Counted from the first letter of the stretch, positions 1 to 10,186 are shown. The stretch: DNA of 64,000 nucleotides from Vulcaniibacterium thermophilum (GCF_007923255.1 NZ_VOHJ01000017.1:1-64000), one strand, 5' to 3'. Notes: a model not told the origin generated them from the letters alone. Translations and numbers: made by a program.

Positions 1-552
1 CGCGGCGCCCGCGGTGGCGCCGCGACCGCGCGCGGCGGTGCCGGCTGCCGTCCCGGCCTCGCCCGCTTCGCGGGCACGCAGGCGGCGCAGCGCGCCGTTG
101 CGGTCCGCCATCTTCTGGGCGGGCGTGCGCGGCGGCGCGGCCGTGCGGGTCGCGGCCTTCTTCGCGGCCGTCTTCTTCACGGCGCTCTTCTTCACCGCGC
201 TCTTCTTCACCGCGGTCTTCTTCGTCGCCGTCTTCGCGGCTGCGCTCTTGCGGGCCGGCGCGGCCTTCCTGGCGGCCTTGCGCGCGGTGCCGGCGCCGCG
301 GGTCGCGCTGGTCTTCTTGGCCGCGCTGCGGGCAGCGGTCGATTTGCGCGCGGCGGTCGAACGGGTGGCGGTCTTCTTCGCCGCCGCGCCGCCGCGGGCG
401 GTGCCGGCGGACTTCCGGGCGGCGCCGCGGCCGGCGCCGGTCGAGGCGGTGCCGGCACGCTTCCGCGCCGTCGTGCTGGCGGATTTGCTTGCCGACTTGG
501 CGGCGGTCTTGCCGGCGCGGCCGGCGGTCTTGCGCGCACGCGTGGTGGCCAT
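1..552 (-). CDS. Histone H1-like Lys/Ala-rich DNA-binding protein, cut by window edge
   Basis: The reverse strand reads ATG at 552 and stays open to the window edge (184 codons, C-terminus missing). The product is almost entirely Ala, Lys, Arg, Thr, Ser and Gly, with a run of AAKK, AVKK and ATKK units about two thirds of the way along, then a less repetitive tail containing MADRNGALRRLRAR. This is the composition of bacterial histone H1/Hc1-like and AlgP-like proteins, which bind DNA without sequence specificity. A GGGAG about ten bases before the ATG supports the start. The opposite strand is also open, but its Phe/Ala/Val-rich translation is a mirror of the Lys/Ala codons. The family assignment rests on composition, not on a folded domain. 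Confidence 0.8.
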   Translation of the reverse strand, partial: MATTRARKTAGRAGKTAAKSASKSASTTARKRAGTASTGAGRGAARKSAGTARGGAAAKKTATRSTAARKSTAARSAAKKTSATRGAGTARKAARKAAPARKSAAAKTATKKTAVKKSAVKKSAVKKTAAKKAATRTAAPPRTPAQKMADRNGALRRLRAREAGEAGTAAGTAARGRGATAGAA

Positions 553-584
553 GGACTCGGTTCTCCCATCGAGACGGATGCGAG

Positions 585-605
585 CGCGATGCGCCTCGCA
601 TCGCG
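585..605 (-). promoter_or_regulatory. Perfect hairpin upstream of the histone-like gene
   Basis: CGCGATGCG and CGCATCGCG form a perfect 9-bp stem around CCT, 33 bases before the start of the histone-like gene. Further upstream (631-653) ATACC, GGTAT and ATACC alternate, with a TATAGAT that could serve as a -10. I could not find a convincing -35. A leader hairpin is an inference. Confidence 0.4.
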
Positions 606-702
606 GCGGTTCGCCGCGACGCCGTCCTCGATACCACCGGGGGTATCTATACCAGGTGAGCGCACGCCGGCATCGACGCGCGCCGGCCTCCGCGCCGCCC
701 GG

Positions 703-1305
703 CTAGAACCGCGGCGAGAGCAGCGCCTCCAGGAACAGCCCGGCCACCCTCGGCTCCATGGTCAGCATGAACAGCACGCCGTAGATCGCGCCCGACAGAT
801 GCGCGCTGTGGTTGATGTTGTCCCCGCCGCGGCGGTCCATGTAGAACGAGTACGCCACGTAGGCCACCGCGTACAGGATCGCCGGGACCGGCACGAAGAA
901 CACGAAGATCAGCGTCCAGGGTTGCAGCAGGATGTAGGCGAACAGCACCGCCGACACCGCGCCCGAGGCGCCGAGACTCCGGTAGCGCGGATCGTGACGG
1001 TGGCGGAGGTAGCTGGGCAGCATCGCCACCACGATCGCCGACAGGTAGAACAGCACGAACCCGAGCGGCCCGATCAGCCGCGACATCACCTGCTCGATGA
1101 CACGGCCGAAGAAATACAGCGTGATCATGTTGAACAGCAGGTGCATCCAGTCGGCATGCACGAAGCCGTGCGTGACCAGCCGGTCCCACTGCCGCTGGCG
1201 GTCGATCGCCGGCGGCCACAGCAGCAGGCGGTCCAGCAGCCGCGGGCGCTCGAAGGCCAGCCACGACACCAGCACGGTGACGGCGATGATGGCGAACGTC
1301 AGCAT
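703..1305 (-). CDS. Rhomboid family intramembrane serine protease
   Basis: A 200-residue polytopic membrane protein with the rhomboid catalytic set: GASG with the nucleophile Ser114 in one transmembrane helix, and His169 in AHLSG of a later helix. HxxxxHLLFNM-type residues (His50 and His55) lie in the second segment. Rhomboids cleave transmembrane helices of other membrane proteins inside the bilayer. The length fits the minimal six-helix bacterial form. The gene begins 3 bases after the stop of the upstream peptide transporter, so the two are probably co-transcribed. The physiological substrate cannot be told from sequence. Confidence 0.93.
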   Translation of the reverse strand: MLTFAIIAVTVLVSWLAFERPRLLDRLLLWPPAIDRQRQWDRLVTHGFVHADWMHLLFNMITLYFFGRVIEQVMSRLIGPLGFVLFYLSAIVVAMLPSYLRHRHDPRYRSLGASGAVSAVLFAYILLQPWTLIFVFFVPVPAILYAVAYVAYSFYMDRRGGDNINHSAHLSGAIYGVLFMLTMEPRVAGLFLEALLSPRF

Positions 1306-1308
1306 CGG

Positions 1309-2952
1309 TCACGCGCTCCGGTAGTGGTCCTGCATCGGATAGCGCCGCGCGTAGGCGGCGAACGCGGCCGCGCACAGCAGCGCGAAGGCGGCGAAGAAGA
1401 ACATCAGGAAGGCGTTCTCGCTGAGCCCGGTCTGCGCGATCTGGCGCATCACCGCCTCGTTGCGCACGGCCGCGTTGGTCAGCAACACCCACAGATTGCC
1501 GAACGTCACCGACAGGTACCACAGCGCCATGATCACGCCCTTCATCGCCAGCGTGGCCTGGCTGTAGGCGAACTCCAGCGCGGTCGCCGACACCAGCACC
1601 TCGCCGAAGGTGAGCAGCAGGTACGGCAGCGTCTGCCAGGCCAGCGAGGTCGATGCGCCGCTGTCGATCTGCAACTGGATCAGCCCGGCCACCACCCAGG
1701 CCAGGCCGGCGAAAGCGATGCCCCACCCCATCCGCTGCAGCGCGGTGACCGCGAAGCCCATCCGTCGCAGCACCGGATACAGCACGAGGTTGTTGAAGGG
1801 GATGATCAGCATCACCAGCAGCGGGTTGAGCGCCTGCATCTGCGCCGGCTCGGTCACCAGCCAGCTCGGCCACCACCAGGCCTCGTGCGGCACGCGCATG
1901 GCGTTGCCCTGCAGCACCCAGGTGGACGCCTTCTGGTCGAACAGCGACCAGAACGGCGTGATCAATCCGAACACGATCAGGATGCGCAGCACCGCGCGCG
2001 CGCTGTCCACCGCGGCGTCGGAATGCCGCCCGCGCGCGCGGTCGAGCTGCATCCAGATGCCGATCCCGCCGAACACGATCAGCAGCAGCAGCGCCACGCA
2101 GGCGCTCTTCACGAAATCGAAGGATTCCGGCCACCAGGGCGCCTCGCCGCCCGTCGCCCGCACCACCGCCTGCGCGGTCCACGCCAGCAGGATGAGCGCG
2201 AACAGCGCCGCGCCCAGCATCGCCACCCACCAGCCGGGGCGGCCACGCCCCGGCGCGGACGCGGTCAGCGCGGTGCGCGCGACGTTGCCGAACGTGTCCG
2301 GATCGCGCCCGTGCGTCGGCGGCACGCGCACGTAACGGCCGCGTCCCATCCAGAAGATCAGCGTGGCGAGGAACATCAGCGCGCCCGGCACGCCGAAGGC
2401 GACCGCCGGCCCCAGCTCGCGCAGCAGCCGCGGCGCCAGCAGCGAGGCGAAGAAGCTGCCGAAGTTGATCGTCCAGTAGAACGCGTCGAAGACGACCTTC
2501 GCCTTGTCCTTGTTGGTCTTGTCGAACTGGTCGCCGACGAAGGACACCACCAGCGGCTTGATGCCGCCGGAGCCGAGCGCGATCAGGAACAGGCCGGTGT
2601 AGAAACCGGCGCGGTTGTCCTCGAACAGCGCCAGGCACGCGTGGCCGGCGCAGTAGATCAGCGAGAACCAGAGGATGGTGTCGTACTTGCCGAAGAAGCG
2701 GTCCGACAGCCAGCCGCCCAGCAGCGGGAAGAAGTACACGCCGATGACGAAGCTGTGGAAGACGTCCTTCGCCATCCCCTCGCGCTCGGCTTCCGGCAGG
2801 TATCCGAGCAGCACGCTGCTGACCAGGAACGGCACCAGGATGTTGCGCATCCCGTAGAAGCTGAAGCGCTCGCAGGCTTCGTTGCCGATGATGTACGGGA
2901 TCTGCCGCGGCATGCGGCCCGCGGCGGGGGCGGTCGTGGTGACGGTGCTCAT
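1309..2952 (-). CDS. POT/PTR family proton-dependent oligopeptide transporter
   Basis: A 547-residue major facilitator protein of the POT (PTR2) family, which imports di- and tripeptides with protons across the inner membrane. The family ExxER motif is present as EACERF at residues 25-30, followed by SFYGMRN in the first helix. Long hydrophobic segments fill the rest, with a hydrophilic loop in the middle. I start it at the ATG reading MSTVTTTAPAAGR. A TTG eleven codons upstream would add residues before the usual N-terminus. It is followed 3 bases later by the rhomboid gene. The substrate range is inferred from family only. Confidence 0.92.
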   Translation of the reverse strand: MSTVTTTAPAAGRMPRQIPYIIGNEACERFSFYGMRNILVPFLVSSVLLGYLPEAEREGMAKDVFHSFVIGVYFFPLLGGWLSDRFFGKYDTILWFSLIYCAGHACLALFEDNRAGFYTGLFLIALGSGGIKPLVVSFVGDQFDKTNKDKAKVVFDAFYWTINFGSFFASLLAPRLLRELGPAVAFGVPGALMFLATLIFWMGRGRYVRVPPTHGRDPDTFGNVARTALTASAPGRGRPGWWVAMLGAALFALILLAWTAQAVVRATGGEAPWWPESFDFVKSACVALLLLIVFGGIGIWMQLDRARGRHSDAAVDSARAVLRILIVFGLITPFWSLFDQKASTWVLQGNAMRVPHEAWWWPSWLVTEPAQMQALNPLLVMLIIPFNNLVLYPVLRRMGFAVTALQRMGWGIAFAGLAWVVAGLIQLQIDSGASTSLAWQTLPYLLLTFGEVLVSATALEFAYSQATLAMKGVIMALWYLSVTFGNLWVLLTNAAVRNEAVMRQIAQTGLSENAFLMFFFAAFALLCAAAFAAYARRYPMQDHYRSA

Positions 2953-3110
2953 TCGCAGTGGCGTCGATACGGCGGAAACCGGCAAGCCTACCGGACGGGG
3001 CCGGGTTTGGCGCGTGCGCCGCCGCGCCCGGCGGCCCCCGCCCCGGCGGTCGGCCGAGAGCAGGCACGCGTTCCGCCCGCTGTCGCGGGCGGCGGCTTCC
3101 TATGCGGCGC

Positions 3111-3743
3111 TCACGCCCACTCGGTCAGTCCCTCGCGTTCGTAGAGGACGGCGAACGACGGGCGCGCCTTCATGCGCCGCGCCAGTTCGCCCAGATGCGG
3201 CCAGCGGTCGCCCGGGCGCGGCATGTTGCGCGACCAACGCAGCAGCATCGTCAGATAGAAATCGGCCGCGCTGAGCCGCGGGCCGAGCAGGAACGGGCCG
3301 TGCGCGGCCAGGTGCGCGTCCAGCCGGTCCCAGGCCGCTTCGATGCGCGGGACGACGTGCTCGCGGACGCGCCCGGCGTGGTCGGCGCCGGCCGGCTCGT
3401 GCGGGTACCACCAGATGCGGAACAGCGGCTGCACCGCGTTGGCGAGGTGGAACATCCACTGGTGGTAATCGGCGCGCGCGGGCTCCCCGGGCGCGGGCGC
3501 GAGGTCCGGCATGCGATGGCGGTCGGCCAGCGTCATCGCCAGCGCCGCCGCTTCGAAATGCGGCCGGCCGTCGATCAGCAGCGTCGGCACCACGCCGTTG
3601 GGATTGAGCGCCAGGTATTCGGGACGCTTCTGCTCGCCGGCCTGGGTGTCGACCCGGCGCAACTCGCAGGGCTGGTCGAACTCGATCAGCAGCCAGTGCA
3701 CCAGCAGGCTTGCCGCACCGGGCGCGTAGTAGAGCGTGTACAT
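3111..3743 (-). CDS. Glutathione S-transferase family protein
   Basis: A 210-residue protein starting MYTLYYAPGAASL, the thioredoxin-fold N-terminus of bacterial beta-like glutathione S-transferases. NPNGVVPTLLIDG carries the conserved cis-proline of the glutathione site, and an all-helical C-terminal domain follows from about residue 85 with the usual LGPRLSAADFYL. Such enzymes conjugate or reduce electrophiles with glutathione in the cytoplasm. It is transcribed divergently from the M14 peptidase gene. The substrate cannot be assigned. Confidence 0.92.
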   Translation of the reverse strand: MYTLYYAPGAASLLVHWLLIEFDQPCELRRVDTQAGEQKRPEYLALNPNGVVPTLLIDGRPHFEAAALAMTLADRHRMPDLAPAPGEPARADYHQWMFHLANAVQPLFRIWWYPHEPAGADHAGRVREHVVPRIEAAWDRLDAHLAAHGPFLLGPRLSAADFYLTMLLRWSRNMPRPGDRWPHLGELARRMKARPSFAVLYEREGLTEWA

Positions 3744-3884
3744 CGACGAACTCCGCGGAGGACGGGCGGCGATCATCGCACGCGGACGGAACGCACCGGC
3801 CCGCGCCGGACGGACCTGCGGCAGGCGAACCGGCGCCGCGCGCCGGCTACCATCGGCCCCTTCCGGACCGTGAACCTTCTGCCC

Positions 3885-5645
3885 ATGCGTCGAGCGCTCT
3901 GCCTTTCCGTCCTGCTGGCCTGCATCGCGCCGGCGACTGCCGATGATTCCCTGGTCACCGTCGCCGAGCGCAGCGGGTTCGTGCGCACCGGCCGCTACGA
4001 GGAGGTGATCGCGCTGTGCGAGGCGTTCGCACGGCGGTATCCGGACGCCGTCCGTTGCGACACCTTCGGCACCACGCCCGAGGGCCGGCCGATGAAGCTG
4101 CTGGTGGTCACGCGCACCGGCGCCTTCACCCCGCAGGCCGCGCGCGAACGCGGCCTGCCGGTGACGCTGGTGCAGGGCGGCATCCACGCCGGCGAGATCG
4201 ACGGCAAGGACGCCGGCTTCCTCGCGCTGCGCGAAGCGCTGGAGGGCAGCGCCGCGCGCGGCGCGCTCGAGCGCCAGGTGCTGCTGTTCGTGCCGGTGTT
4301 CAACGTCGACGGCCACGAACGCTTCAAGGCCTGGAACCGCCCCAACCAGCGCGGTCCGGAGGAGATGGGCTGGCGCGTCACCGCGCAGAACTACAACCTC
4401 AACCGCGACTACGCCAAGGCCGACGCGCCGGAGATGCAGGCGATGCTGGCGCTGGTGAACGCGTGGGATCCGCTGGTGACGGTGGATCTGCACGCGACCG
4501 ACGGCGCCCAGTTCGAACACGACGTGTCGATCCAGGTCGAACCCGCCTACAGCGGCGATGAGGCGCTGCGCAAGGCGGGCATCGCGCTGCGGCAGCGGAC
4601 GATCGACGCGCTGCGCCGGCAGGGCTCGCTGCCGTTGCCGTTCTATCCCTCGTTCGTGCGCGCCGACGATCCCGCCTCCGGCTTCGAGGACGGCGTGGCG
4701 CCGCCGCGCTTCTCGACCGGCTATTTCCCGCTGCGCAACCGGCTGGCGATGCTGGTGGAGACCCATTCCTGGAAGCCCTACCCGGTGCGCGTGCGGATCA
4801 CCCGCAACACGGTGCTGGCGGTGCTGGAGCAGGTCGCGCGCGAGGGCGGACGCTGGCGCGAGCTCGCGCACGCCGCCGACGGGCGCGCCGCGCGTCTTGC
4901 CGGCACGCAGGTGCCGCTGGAATACCGCGCCGGCGAACGCGTGCGCACCCTCGAGTTCCGCGGCTACGCGTACACGCGCACGCCCTCGGACGTGTCCGGC
5001 GCGCCGATGACGCGCTACGACGAGAACACGCCGCAGATCTGGCGCGTGCCGATGCGCGACGACGTGCAGCCCGCCCGGCTCGTCGCCGCACCGCGCGCCG
5101 GCTACCTGGTCCCGGCGGCGCACGCCGCGCGGGTGGCGGCCAAGCTGGACCAGCACGGCATCGCCTGGCGCCGGATCGACCGCGCGCTTCAGGACCATCC
5201 GGTCGAAGCGTTCCGTGCCGCGAGCGTGCAGTTCTCGCCGCAGCCGGTCGAAGGCCATCAACGCGCGCAGTTCGAGGGCGAGTGGCGCAGCGAACGCATG
5301 GCCGTCGGCGCCGGCGCGCTGTTCGTGCCGATCGACCAGCCGAAGGCGCGGCTGGCGATGGCGCTGCTGGAGCCGCAGGCGCCCGACTCGCTGGCGGCGT
5401 GGGGCTGGTTCAACGCCCACTTCGAGCGCAAGGAGTACATGGAGGATTACGTCGCCGAGGATGTCGCCCGCGCGATGCTGGCGGAGAACCCGGCGCTGAA
5501 GGCCGAGTTCGAGCGGCGCCTGCGCGAGGACGAGGCGTTCGCGAAGGATCCGGCGGCGCGGCTGGAGTTCTTCTACCGCCGGCATCCGTCGTGGGACGAC
5601 CGCCACAACCTGTACCCGGTGCTGCGGCTCGACCGCGCGCCCTGA
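3885..5645 (+). CDS. Secreted M14 family zinc carboxypeptidase
   Basis: A 586-residue exported protein with a signal peptide ending near Ala19 (ALCLSVLLACIAPATA). The M14 zinc site is visible as HAGE (His101, Glu104) and His203 in VDLHATDG. NLNRDY gives the substrate-carboxylate Arg174, and Glu292 in LVETHSW fits the catalytic glutamate. After the catalytic domain (about 25-310) there is a further C-terminal half of about 270 residues, common in the large proteobacterial M14 proteins. The reading frame is open far upstream, but the ATG at 3885 is the one followed by a signal sequence. It likely trims peptides in the periplasm or outside the cell. Confidence 0.92.
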   Translation: MRRALCLSVLLACIAPATADDSLVTVAERSGFVRTGRYEEVIALCEAFARRYPDAVRCDTFGTTPEGRPMKLLVVTRTGAFTPQAARERGLPVTLVQGGIHAGEIDGKDAGFLALREALEGSAARGALERQVLLFVPVFNVDGHERFKAWNRPNQRGPEEMGWRVTAQNYNLNRDYAKADAPEMQAMLALVNAWDPLVTVDLHATDGAQFEHDVSIQVEPAYSGDEALRKAGIALRQRTIDALRRQGSLPLPFYPSFVRADDPASGFEDGVAPPRFSTGYFPLRNRLAMLVETHSWKPYPVRVRITRNTVLAVLEQVAREGGRWRELAHAADGRAARLAGTQVPLEYRAGERVRTLEFRGYAYTRTPSDVSGAPMTRYDENTPQIWRVPMRDDVQPARLVAAPRAGYLVPAAHAARVAAKLDQHGIAWRRIDRALQDHPVEAFRAASVQFSPQPVEGHQRAQFEGEWRSERMAVGAGALFVPIDQPKARLAMALLEPQAPDSLAAWGWFNAHFERKEYMEDYVAEDVARAMLAENPALKAEFERRLREDEAFAKDPAARLEFFYRRHPSWDDRHNLYPVLRLDRAP

Positions 5646-5724
5646 GCCGTGCGCGCACCGGCGCCGGCGCGGTGCGCCGGTGCGACGTTTCGGGTCTATG
5701 CTGCATCGCTGGTAGCCCCGACTC

Positions 5725-8385
5725 GTGCCGCACGGCGTGGACACCCCGGTATTTCCCCTGACCAAGATCCGGCCGCCGAAGGCGCGCGCCGGGCTGATCG
5801 CACGCACGCGGCTGGAGCGCCGCCTCGGCGAGGCCCTCGCCGGACGCCGCCTGACGTTGCTGAGCGCGCCCGCCGGGTTCGGCAAGACCGCCGCGCTGGC
5901 GCGGCAGCTCGAGCTGCTGCCGCAAGGCACGGCCGTGGCCTGGATCGCCGGCGACGACGACGACGATCTGCACCGCTTCATCTCCTGTCTGTTCGCCGCG
6001 CTGGAGCCGTTCGACCTTCCCTGGCGGCAGCAACCCGATGCGCTGGTCGCGGCCGCCGCCGACCCCGCCGAGGGCGCGCTGCGTCGCGTCGCCGGCGAGC
6101 TGCTGAACGCGCTGGCCGCCTGCGAGGTGGCGCGCGGCCTGATCGTGCTCGACGACGCCGACCGCATCCGCGATACGCGCGTGTTCGGCTTCATCGACAT
6201 GCTGCTGGAACGGCTGCCCGAGCAGTGGGGCTGCGTGGTCTGCAGCCGGGTCGATCCGCCGCTCGCGCTCGCCCGCCTGCGCGCGCAGGACGAGCTGACG
6301 GAACTGCGCCAGACCGATCTGGCCTTCGTGCCGGACGAGGTGCGCGAGCTCATCGCCGAAGCCGGCAGCGCCGCCGACGGCGAGCAGTTGATGGCGCGCA
6401 CGGCCGGCTGGCCCGCCGGCGTGCGCATGCTGCTGCGCGCGGGCAGCCTTCCGCCGCAGGCCGGGCGTCTGATGGACCGGCACCTGTTCGACTTCCTGGC
6501 CAGCGAGGTGCTCGACCACATGCCGGTCGAGCTGCGCGAATTCCTGCTGCACTGCGCGGTGCTGCCCGAGCTCACCGCCGCCCGCTGCGCGCACGTCGCG
6601 GGCAATCCGCGCGCGGAGCGGCTGCTCGAGGAGATCGAGCGCCGGGGGCTGTTCGTCACCGTGCTGGACGCGCCGGAGCTGACGCTGCGCCTGCACGATC
6701 TGCTGCGCGACTTCCTCGAGGACCGGCTGCGGCGCGAGCGCCCGGAAATGCTCGCGCCGCTGCTCCGGCGCGCGGCCGAAACCGAGTCCGACCCGATCCG
6801 GCGGCTGTCGCTGCTGATGCGTGCGTTCGCCTGGCAGGAGGCGGAGGAGCTGCTGGAGGGCGTCGCCGAAGACCTGCTGGCCGCCGGCGCCGCCGACAGC
6901 GTGGCGCGTCTCGTCGAGCAGTTCCCGCCCGAGCGGCAGCGCGCCTCGCCGGTGCTGGCGCTGGTCCGCGGGCGGGTCGCCTGGGCGCGCTGGAACTGGC
7001 CGCTGATGACCGCCGAGCTCCAGCGCGCCGGCGCGGGCTTCGCCGCGGCCGGCGACGAGCGCCGCCGGCAACGGGCGCAGGCGCTGGAAGCGATGGCCTA
7101 CTGCGGCCGCGGCATGCTCGAGCCGTGCCAGGACCGCCTGCTGCCGCTGATGGAGTGCGACGTCGAACCGGAGACGCGCGTGCTGCTGCTGGCGCTGCAC
7201 GCCTGGCTGGCGCTGGACACCGGCGAGTTCCGCGCCGCGGCGCCGCGCTACGCACGGGTGCTCGATGCGCTCGAGCGGACCGAAGGGCTGCGCCTGTGGC
7301 ACCAGTGCTTCCAGCGCACGCTGTACGTCTGGCTGCCGGGGATGAGCGCGCCGCTGTCCCGCTTCGTCGAGGGCGTGATGCGCCAGACCGGCGACACGCC
7401 CTCGCAGATGCGCGCGATCGCGCATTCCGCGGCCGCCTGGCTGGCGTTCTGGCGCGGCGAGCTGGAGCGGGCGCTGGACCACCTCGACCAAGCCGCCGAC
7501 GACGCCCACTGGCTGGGCTGGCCGGCGAACCTGCGCATGTTCATCCATGCGCCGCGCGCGGCCGTCCATGCCGTGCGCGGAGACGCGGCGCAGACGTACG
7601 CCTCCATCGGCGTGCTGGTCGACTACTTCCGCACGCCGGGCGCGCATGCCGAAGGGCAGGAATCGATGCTGGGGCACTACCTGCTGTACGGCGCCCGCCT
7701 CGCGGACACGCTGGGCGATGGCGCCGGCGTGCGCGCGTTCGCCGACCGGATGCCACCGCCCGCGGCGATCACCAACGCCCGCATGCTGGCGCCGTCGCTG
7801 GCCACCCTGCCGCCCCGTCTGGCCGGGTACGCCGGCCGCCACGAGGAGGCCTGCGCGCTGTGGGCCGCCGCGCTGGCGGACGAGTCGAAGATCGACGTGC
7901 TGGGCCTGGCGCAGGAAGCGCGGCTGCGGTACGCGCATGCGCTGCTGGCCTGCGGCCGGCGCGCGGACGCCGCGGACGCGCTGCGGCCCGTGCTCGCCGC
8001 GGTCGCCCGCGACGGCCAGCTCGGCAGCGTCCTGCTGGCCGGCCCGCACGTGCTGGCGCGGCTGGCCGCCGAGCCCTGGGCCGACGAGCTCGACGGCAGC
8101 GAGCGGGCGATGCTGTGCAACTGGGCCGCCCGCTTCGCGCGCCAGGCGCCGCCGGCGGAAACGGCCGGACCCGGGCCGCTGAGCGCACGCGAGCTGGAGG
8201 TGCTGGCGCGGATGGCCGAGGGCGACAGCAACAAGCTGATCGCCCGCGCGCTCGACCTGTCTCCGCATACGGTCAAGCGTCACGTCGCCAACATCCTGGA
8301 CAAGCTCGGCGTCGCCTCGCGCGGACAGGCCGCGCAGTGGTACCGCGCGCGGATGGCCGCCGAGCTGCCCGCGGCGGCGCGCTGA
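5725..8385 (+). CDS. MalT-type (LAL) LuxR family transcriptional regulator
   Basis: An 886-residue one-component regulator of the MalT/LAL group. FPLTKIRPP near the N-terminus is typical of this group. The STAND-type ATPase has Walker [10 protein letters not shown] (47-55) and Walker B LIVLDDAD (about 139-146). A long helical, TPR-like sensor region follows, and a C-terminal LuxR helix-turn-helix (about 817-875) contains [15 protein letters not shown] and SPHTVKRHV. It starts with GTG; a second GTG four codons on is possible. Proteins of this type oligomerise on binding ATP and a small inducer. It lies 110 bases upstream of two co-directional cytochrome c genes, which are possible targets, but no operator is recognisable. 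Confidence 0.9.
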   Translation: MPHGVDTPVFPLTKIRPPKARAGLIARTRLERRLGEALAGRRLTLLSAPAGFGKTAALARQLELLPQGTAVAWIAGDDDDDLHRFISCLFAALEPFDLPWRQQPDALVAAAADPAEGALRRVAGELLNALAACEVARGLIVLDDADRIRDTRVFGFIDMLLERLPEQWGCVVCSRVDPPLALARLRAQDELTELRQTDLAFVPDEVRELIAEAGSAADGEQLMARTAGWPAGVRMLLRAGSLPPQAGRLMDRHLFDFLASEVLDHMPVELREFLLHCAVLPELTAARCAHVAGNPRAERLLEEIERRGLFVTVLDAPELTLRLHDLLRDFLEDRLRRERPEMLAPLLRRAAETESDPIRRLSLLMRAFAWQEAEELLEGVAEDLLAAGAADSVARLVEQFPPERQRASPVLALVRGRVAWARWNWPLMTAELQRAGAGFAAAGDERRRQRAQALEAMAYCGRGMLEPCQDRLLPLMECDVEPETRVLLLALHAWLALDTGEFRAAAPRYARVLDALERTEGLRLWHQCFQRTLYVWLPGMSAPLSRFVEGVMRQTGDTPSQMRAIAHSAAAWLAFWRGELERALDHLDQAADDAHWLGWPANLRMFIHAPRAAVHAVRGDAAQTYASIGVLVDYFRTPGAHAEGQESMLGHYLLYGARLADTLGDGAGVRAFADRMPPPAAITNARMLAPSLATLPPRLAGYAGRHEEACALWAAALADESKIDVLGLAQEARLRYAHALLACGRRADAADALRPVLAAVARDGQLGSVLLAGPHVLARLAAEPWADELDGSERAMLCNWAARFARQAPPAETAGPGPLSARELEVLARMAEGDSNKLIARALDLSPHTVKRHVANILDKLGVASRGQAAQWYRARMAAELPAAAR

Positions 8386-8495
8386 GGCCCCCGGTCGGGC
8401 CAGGCATGGCCCGCGCCGATGGCCCGCCGCGCCGGCGCGAATGGCCCGCCAAGGGCGATGCACGTCACGGTTCCGTGCCGCACGCTGGGCCGTCG

Positions 8496-9566
8496 ATGAA
8501 AGCCCTCCATGCCCTCGCGTTCCTGGCGGCCGGCGCCGCGCTTGCGCTCGCCCTCGCCGCGGCGGATGCGGCGTCGCCGCCCGATCCGCCGCCCCTGCCC
8601 GAACTGCTGAGCGGGACGGGCCTGTTCGTGCCCGGATCGGTCGAGCGCGTGCAGGCCGACGTCATCGAGTTCTCGCCGCAATACCCGCTGTGGTCCGACG
8701 CGACCGAAAAGCGTCGGTGGCTCCGGCTTCCGCCCGGCGCCTTCGTCGACGCCTCCGACCCGGACGCCTGGGTGTTTCCGCCCGGCACCCGGCTGTGGAA
8801 GCAGTTCGCGCTCGGCGGCCGCCGGCTGGAAACGCGCCTGATCGAGCGCCTCGCGGACGGCAGTTGGCGGTACGCCACCTACGTCTGGGACGCCGACGGC
8901 CGCGACGCGCGGCTGGCGCCGGCCACGGGCGCGGCGGCGCTGACGGTGGCCGGCCGCGACGCGCCCTATCCCATCCCGAGCGAAACCGACTGCCGCGCCT
9001 GCCACGAGGGCGCGCCGGTGCCGGTGCTGGGATTTTCCGCGCTGCAGTTGTCCCCCGACCGCGATCCGCTGGCGCCGCACGCCGGCCCCGCCGTGCCGGA
9101 GGCCGATCTGCGGGCGCTGGTCGCGCGCGGCGTGGTCCGCAACCTGCCGCCGTCGCTGCTCGAATCGCCGCCGCGCATCGCCGCCCGCTCGCCGGTCGAG
9201 CGCGCCGCGCTCGGCTACCTGCACGGCAACTGCGGCCAGTGCCACAGCCGCCCGGACGCGGCCGGCGCCGGGGTGCCGGTCGACGTCCGACTGGCGCAGT
9301 CGGTCGTCGATCCCGCCAGCGCGCGCCAGGTGCTGGACTCGCTGGTGCGTGCCCCCAGCCGGTTCCGCCCGCACGGAACCGACGCCGCCCGGGTGGTGCA
9401 ACCCGGCCATCCCGACGCCAGCGTGCTGGCGCTGCGCATGCGTTCGCGCGATCCGCGCACGCAGATGCCGCCGCTGGGCAGCACGCTGACCGATGCCGAA
9501 GGTCTGGCGCTGATCGAGCGCTGGATCGCCCACGATCTCCCACGAAACGAGAGCCTCACGCCATGA
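8496..9566 (+). CDS. Exported diheme c-type cytochrome (SO_2930-like)
   Basis: A 356-residue protein with an N-terminal signal sequence (MKALHALAFLAAGAALALALAAADA) and two heme c attachment sites, CRACH beginning at Cys166 and CGQCH beginning at Cys246. The region WVFPPGTRLWKQFALG before the first heme and QMPPLGSTLTDAEG with a late Met near the C-terminus match the family of periplasmic diheme proteins often annotated as SO_2930. The electron donor and acceptor are unknown. The stop overlaps the next start by four bases (ATGA), so the two cytochromes are translationally coupled. Confidence 0.85.
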   Translation: MKALHALAFLAAGAALALALAAADAASPPDPPPLPELLSGTGLFVPGSVERVQADVIEFSPQYPLWSDATEKRRWLRLPPGAFVDASDPDAWVFPPGTRLWKQFALGGRRLETRLIERLADGSWRYATYVWDADGRDARLAPATGAAALTVAGRDAPYPIPSETDCRACHEGAPVPVLGFSALQLSPDRDPLAPHAGPAVPEADLRALVARGVVRNLPPSLLESPPRIAARSPVERAALGYLHGNCGQCHSRPDAAGAGVPVDVRLAQSVVDPASARQVLDSLVRAPSRFRPHGTDAARVVQPGHPDASVLALRMRSRDPRTQMPPLGSTLTDAEGLALIERWIAHDLPRNESLTP

Positions 9567-10186
9567 AACCGCGCTTCGCCAGCCCCTCGTCGCGGCTGTC
9601 GCTCACGCTCGCCATCGCCACCTTCGCCGTCGCCGTGATCGCGGCGCCGGCCGAACCGGCCAAGCCGGCCGAGCCCGCCCGCGCGGCGGCCGACGCCGAT
9701 GCGGCCAAGGTCGAGCGCGGCCGCTATCTGGTCACCATCGCCGGCTGCAACGATTGCCACACGCCGTGGAGGCTGGGGCCGAACGGCCCCGAGCCGGACA
9801 TGAGCCGGATGCTGTCCGGCCATCCCGAATCGATGACGATGCCGCCGCCGCCCGCGCTTCCGGCCGGTCCGTGGGTCGGCTCGCTGTCCGCCACCAACAC
9901 CGCCTGGGCCGGACCCTGGGGCGTGAGCTACACCGCCAATCTCACGCCCGACCCGGACACGGGCCTGGGCAAATGGACCGTGCGCAACTTCATCGACACC
10001 ATCCGCAGCGGCCGTCATCTCGGACGCGGCCGGCCGATCCTGCCGCCGATGCCGATCCAGATGTACCGGCACATGACGGACCAGGACCTGGAGGCGATCT
10101 ACACCTACCTGCGCACCATCCCGCCGATCCGCAACGCCGTGCCCGAGCCGCAGCCGCCGGCGTCCGCGCCCGCGCCCGCGCCGTGA
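9563..10186 (+). CDS. Exported monoheme cytochrome c
   Basis: A 207-residue protein with a signal sequence, then a Pro/Ala-rich linker, then GRYLVTIAGCNDCHTPW containing one heme c site, CNDCH from Cys62. DLEAIYTYLRTIPPI is the C-terminal helix typical of class I cytochromes, and a Pro/Ala tail ends the protein. It resembles the cytochrome subunits that accompany alcohol or aldehyde dehydrogenases, but no such dehydrogenase is next to it. It overlaps the diheme gene by ATGA, so the pair probably passes electrons in series in the periplasm. Confidence 0.86.
   Translation: MKPRFASPSSRLSLTLAIATFAVAVIAAPAEPAKPAEPARAAADADAAKVERGRYLVTIAGCNDCHTPWRLGPNGPEPDMSRMLSGHPESMTMPPPPALPAGPWVGSLSATNTAWAGPWGVSYTANLTPDPDTGLGKWTVRNFIDTIRSGRHLGRGRPILPPMPIQMYRHMTDQDLEAIYTYLRTIPPIRNAVPEPQPPASAPAPAP

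Noticed and set aside
14-706. Phe/Ala/Val-rich plus-strand frame over the histone-like gene
   Set aside because: It is the antisense of Lys/Ala codons (AAG and GCC). The minus-strand frame has the ribosome site and a known composition class.
3111-6659. Very long minus-strand frame of 1182 codons
   Set aside because: Only its last 210 codons (the glutathione S-transferase) have a recognisable protein. The rest is the antisense of the M14 peptidase and regulator genes, open because of very high GC.
5649-9566. Plus-strand frame of 1305 codons
   Set aside because: Only its last 356 codons, from the ATG at 8496, encode the diheme cytochrome. The earlier part is Arg/Ala-rich and is an alternative frame of the LuxR-type gene.
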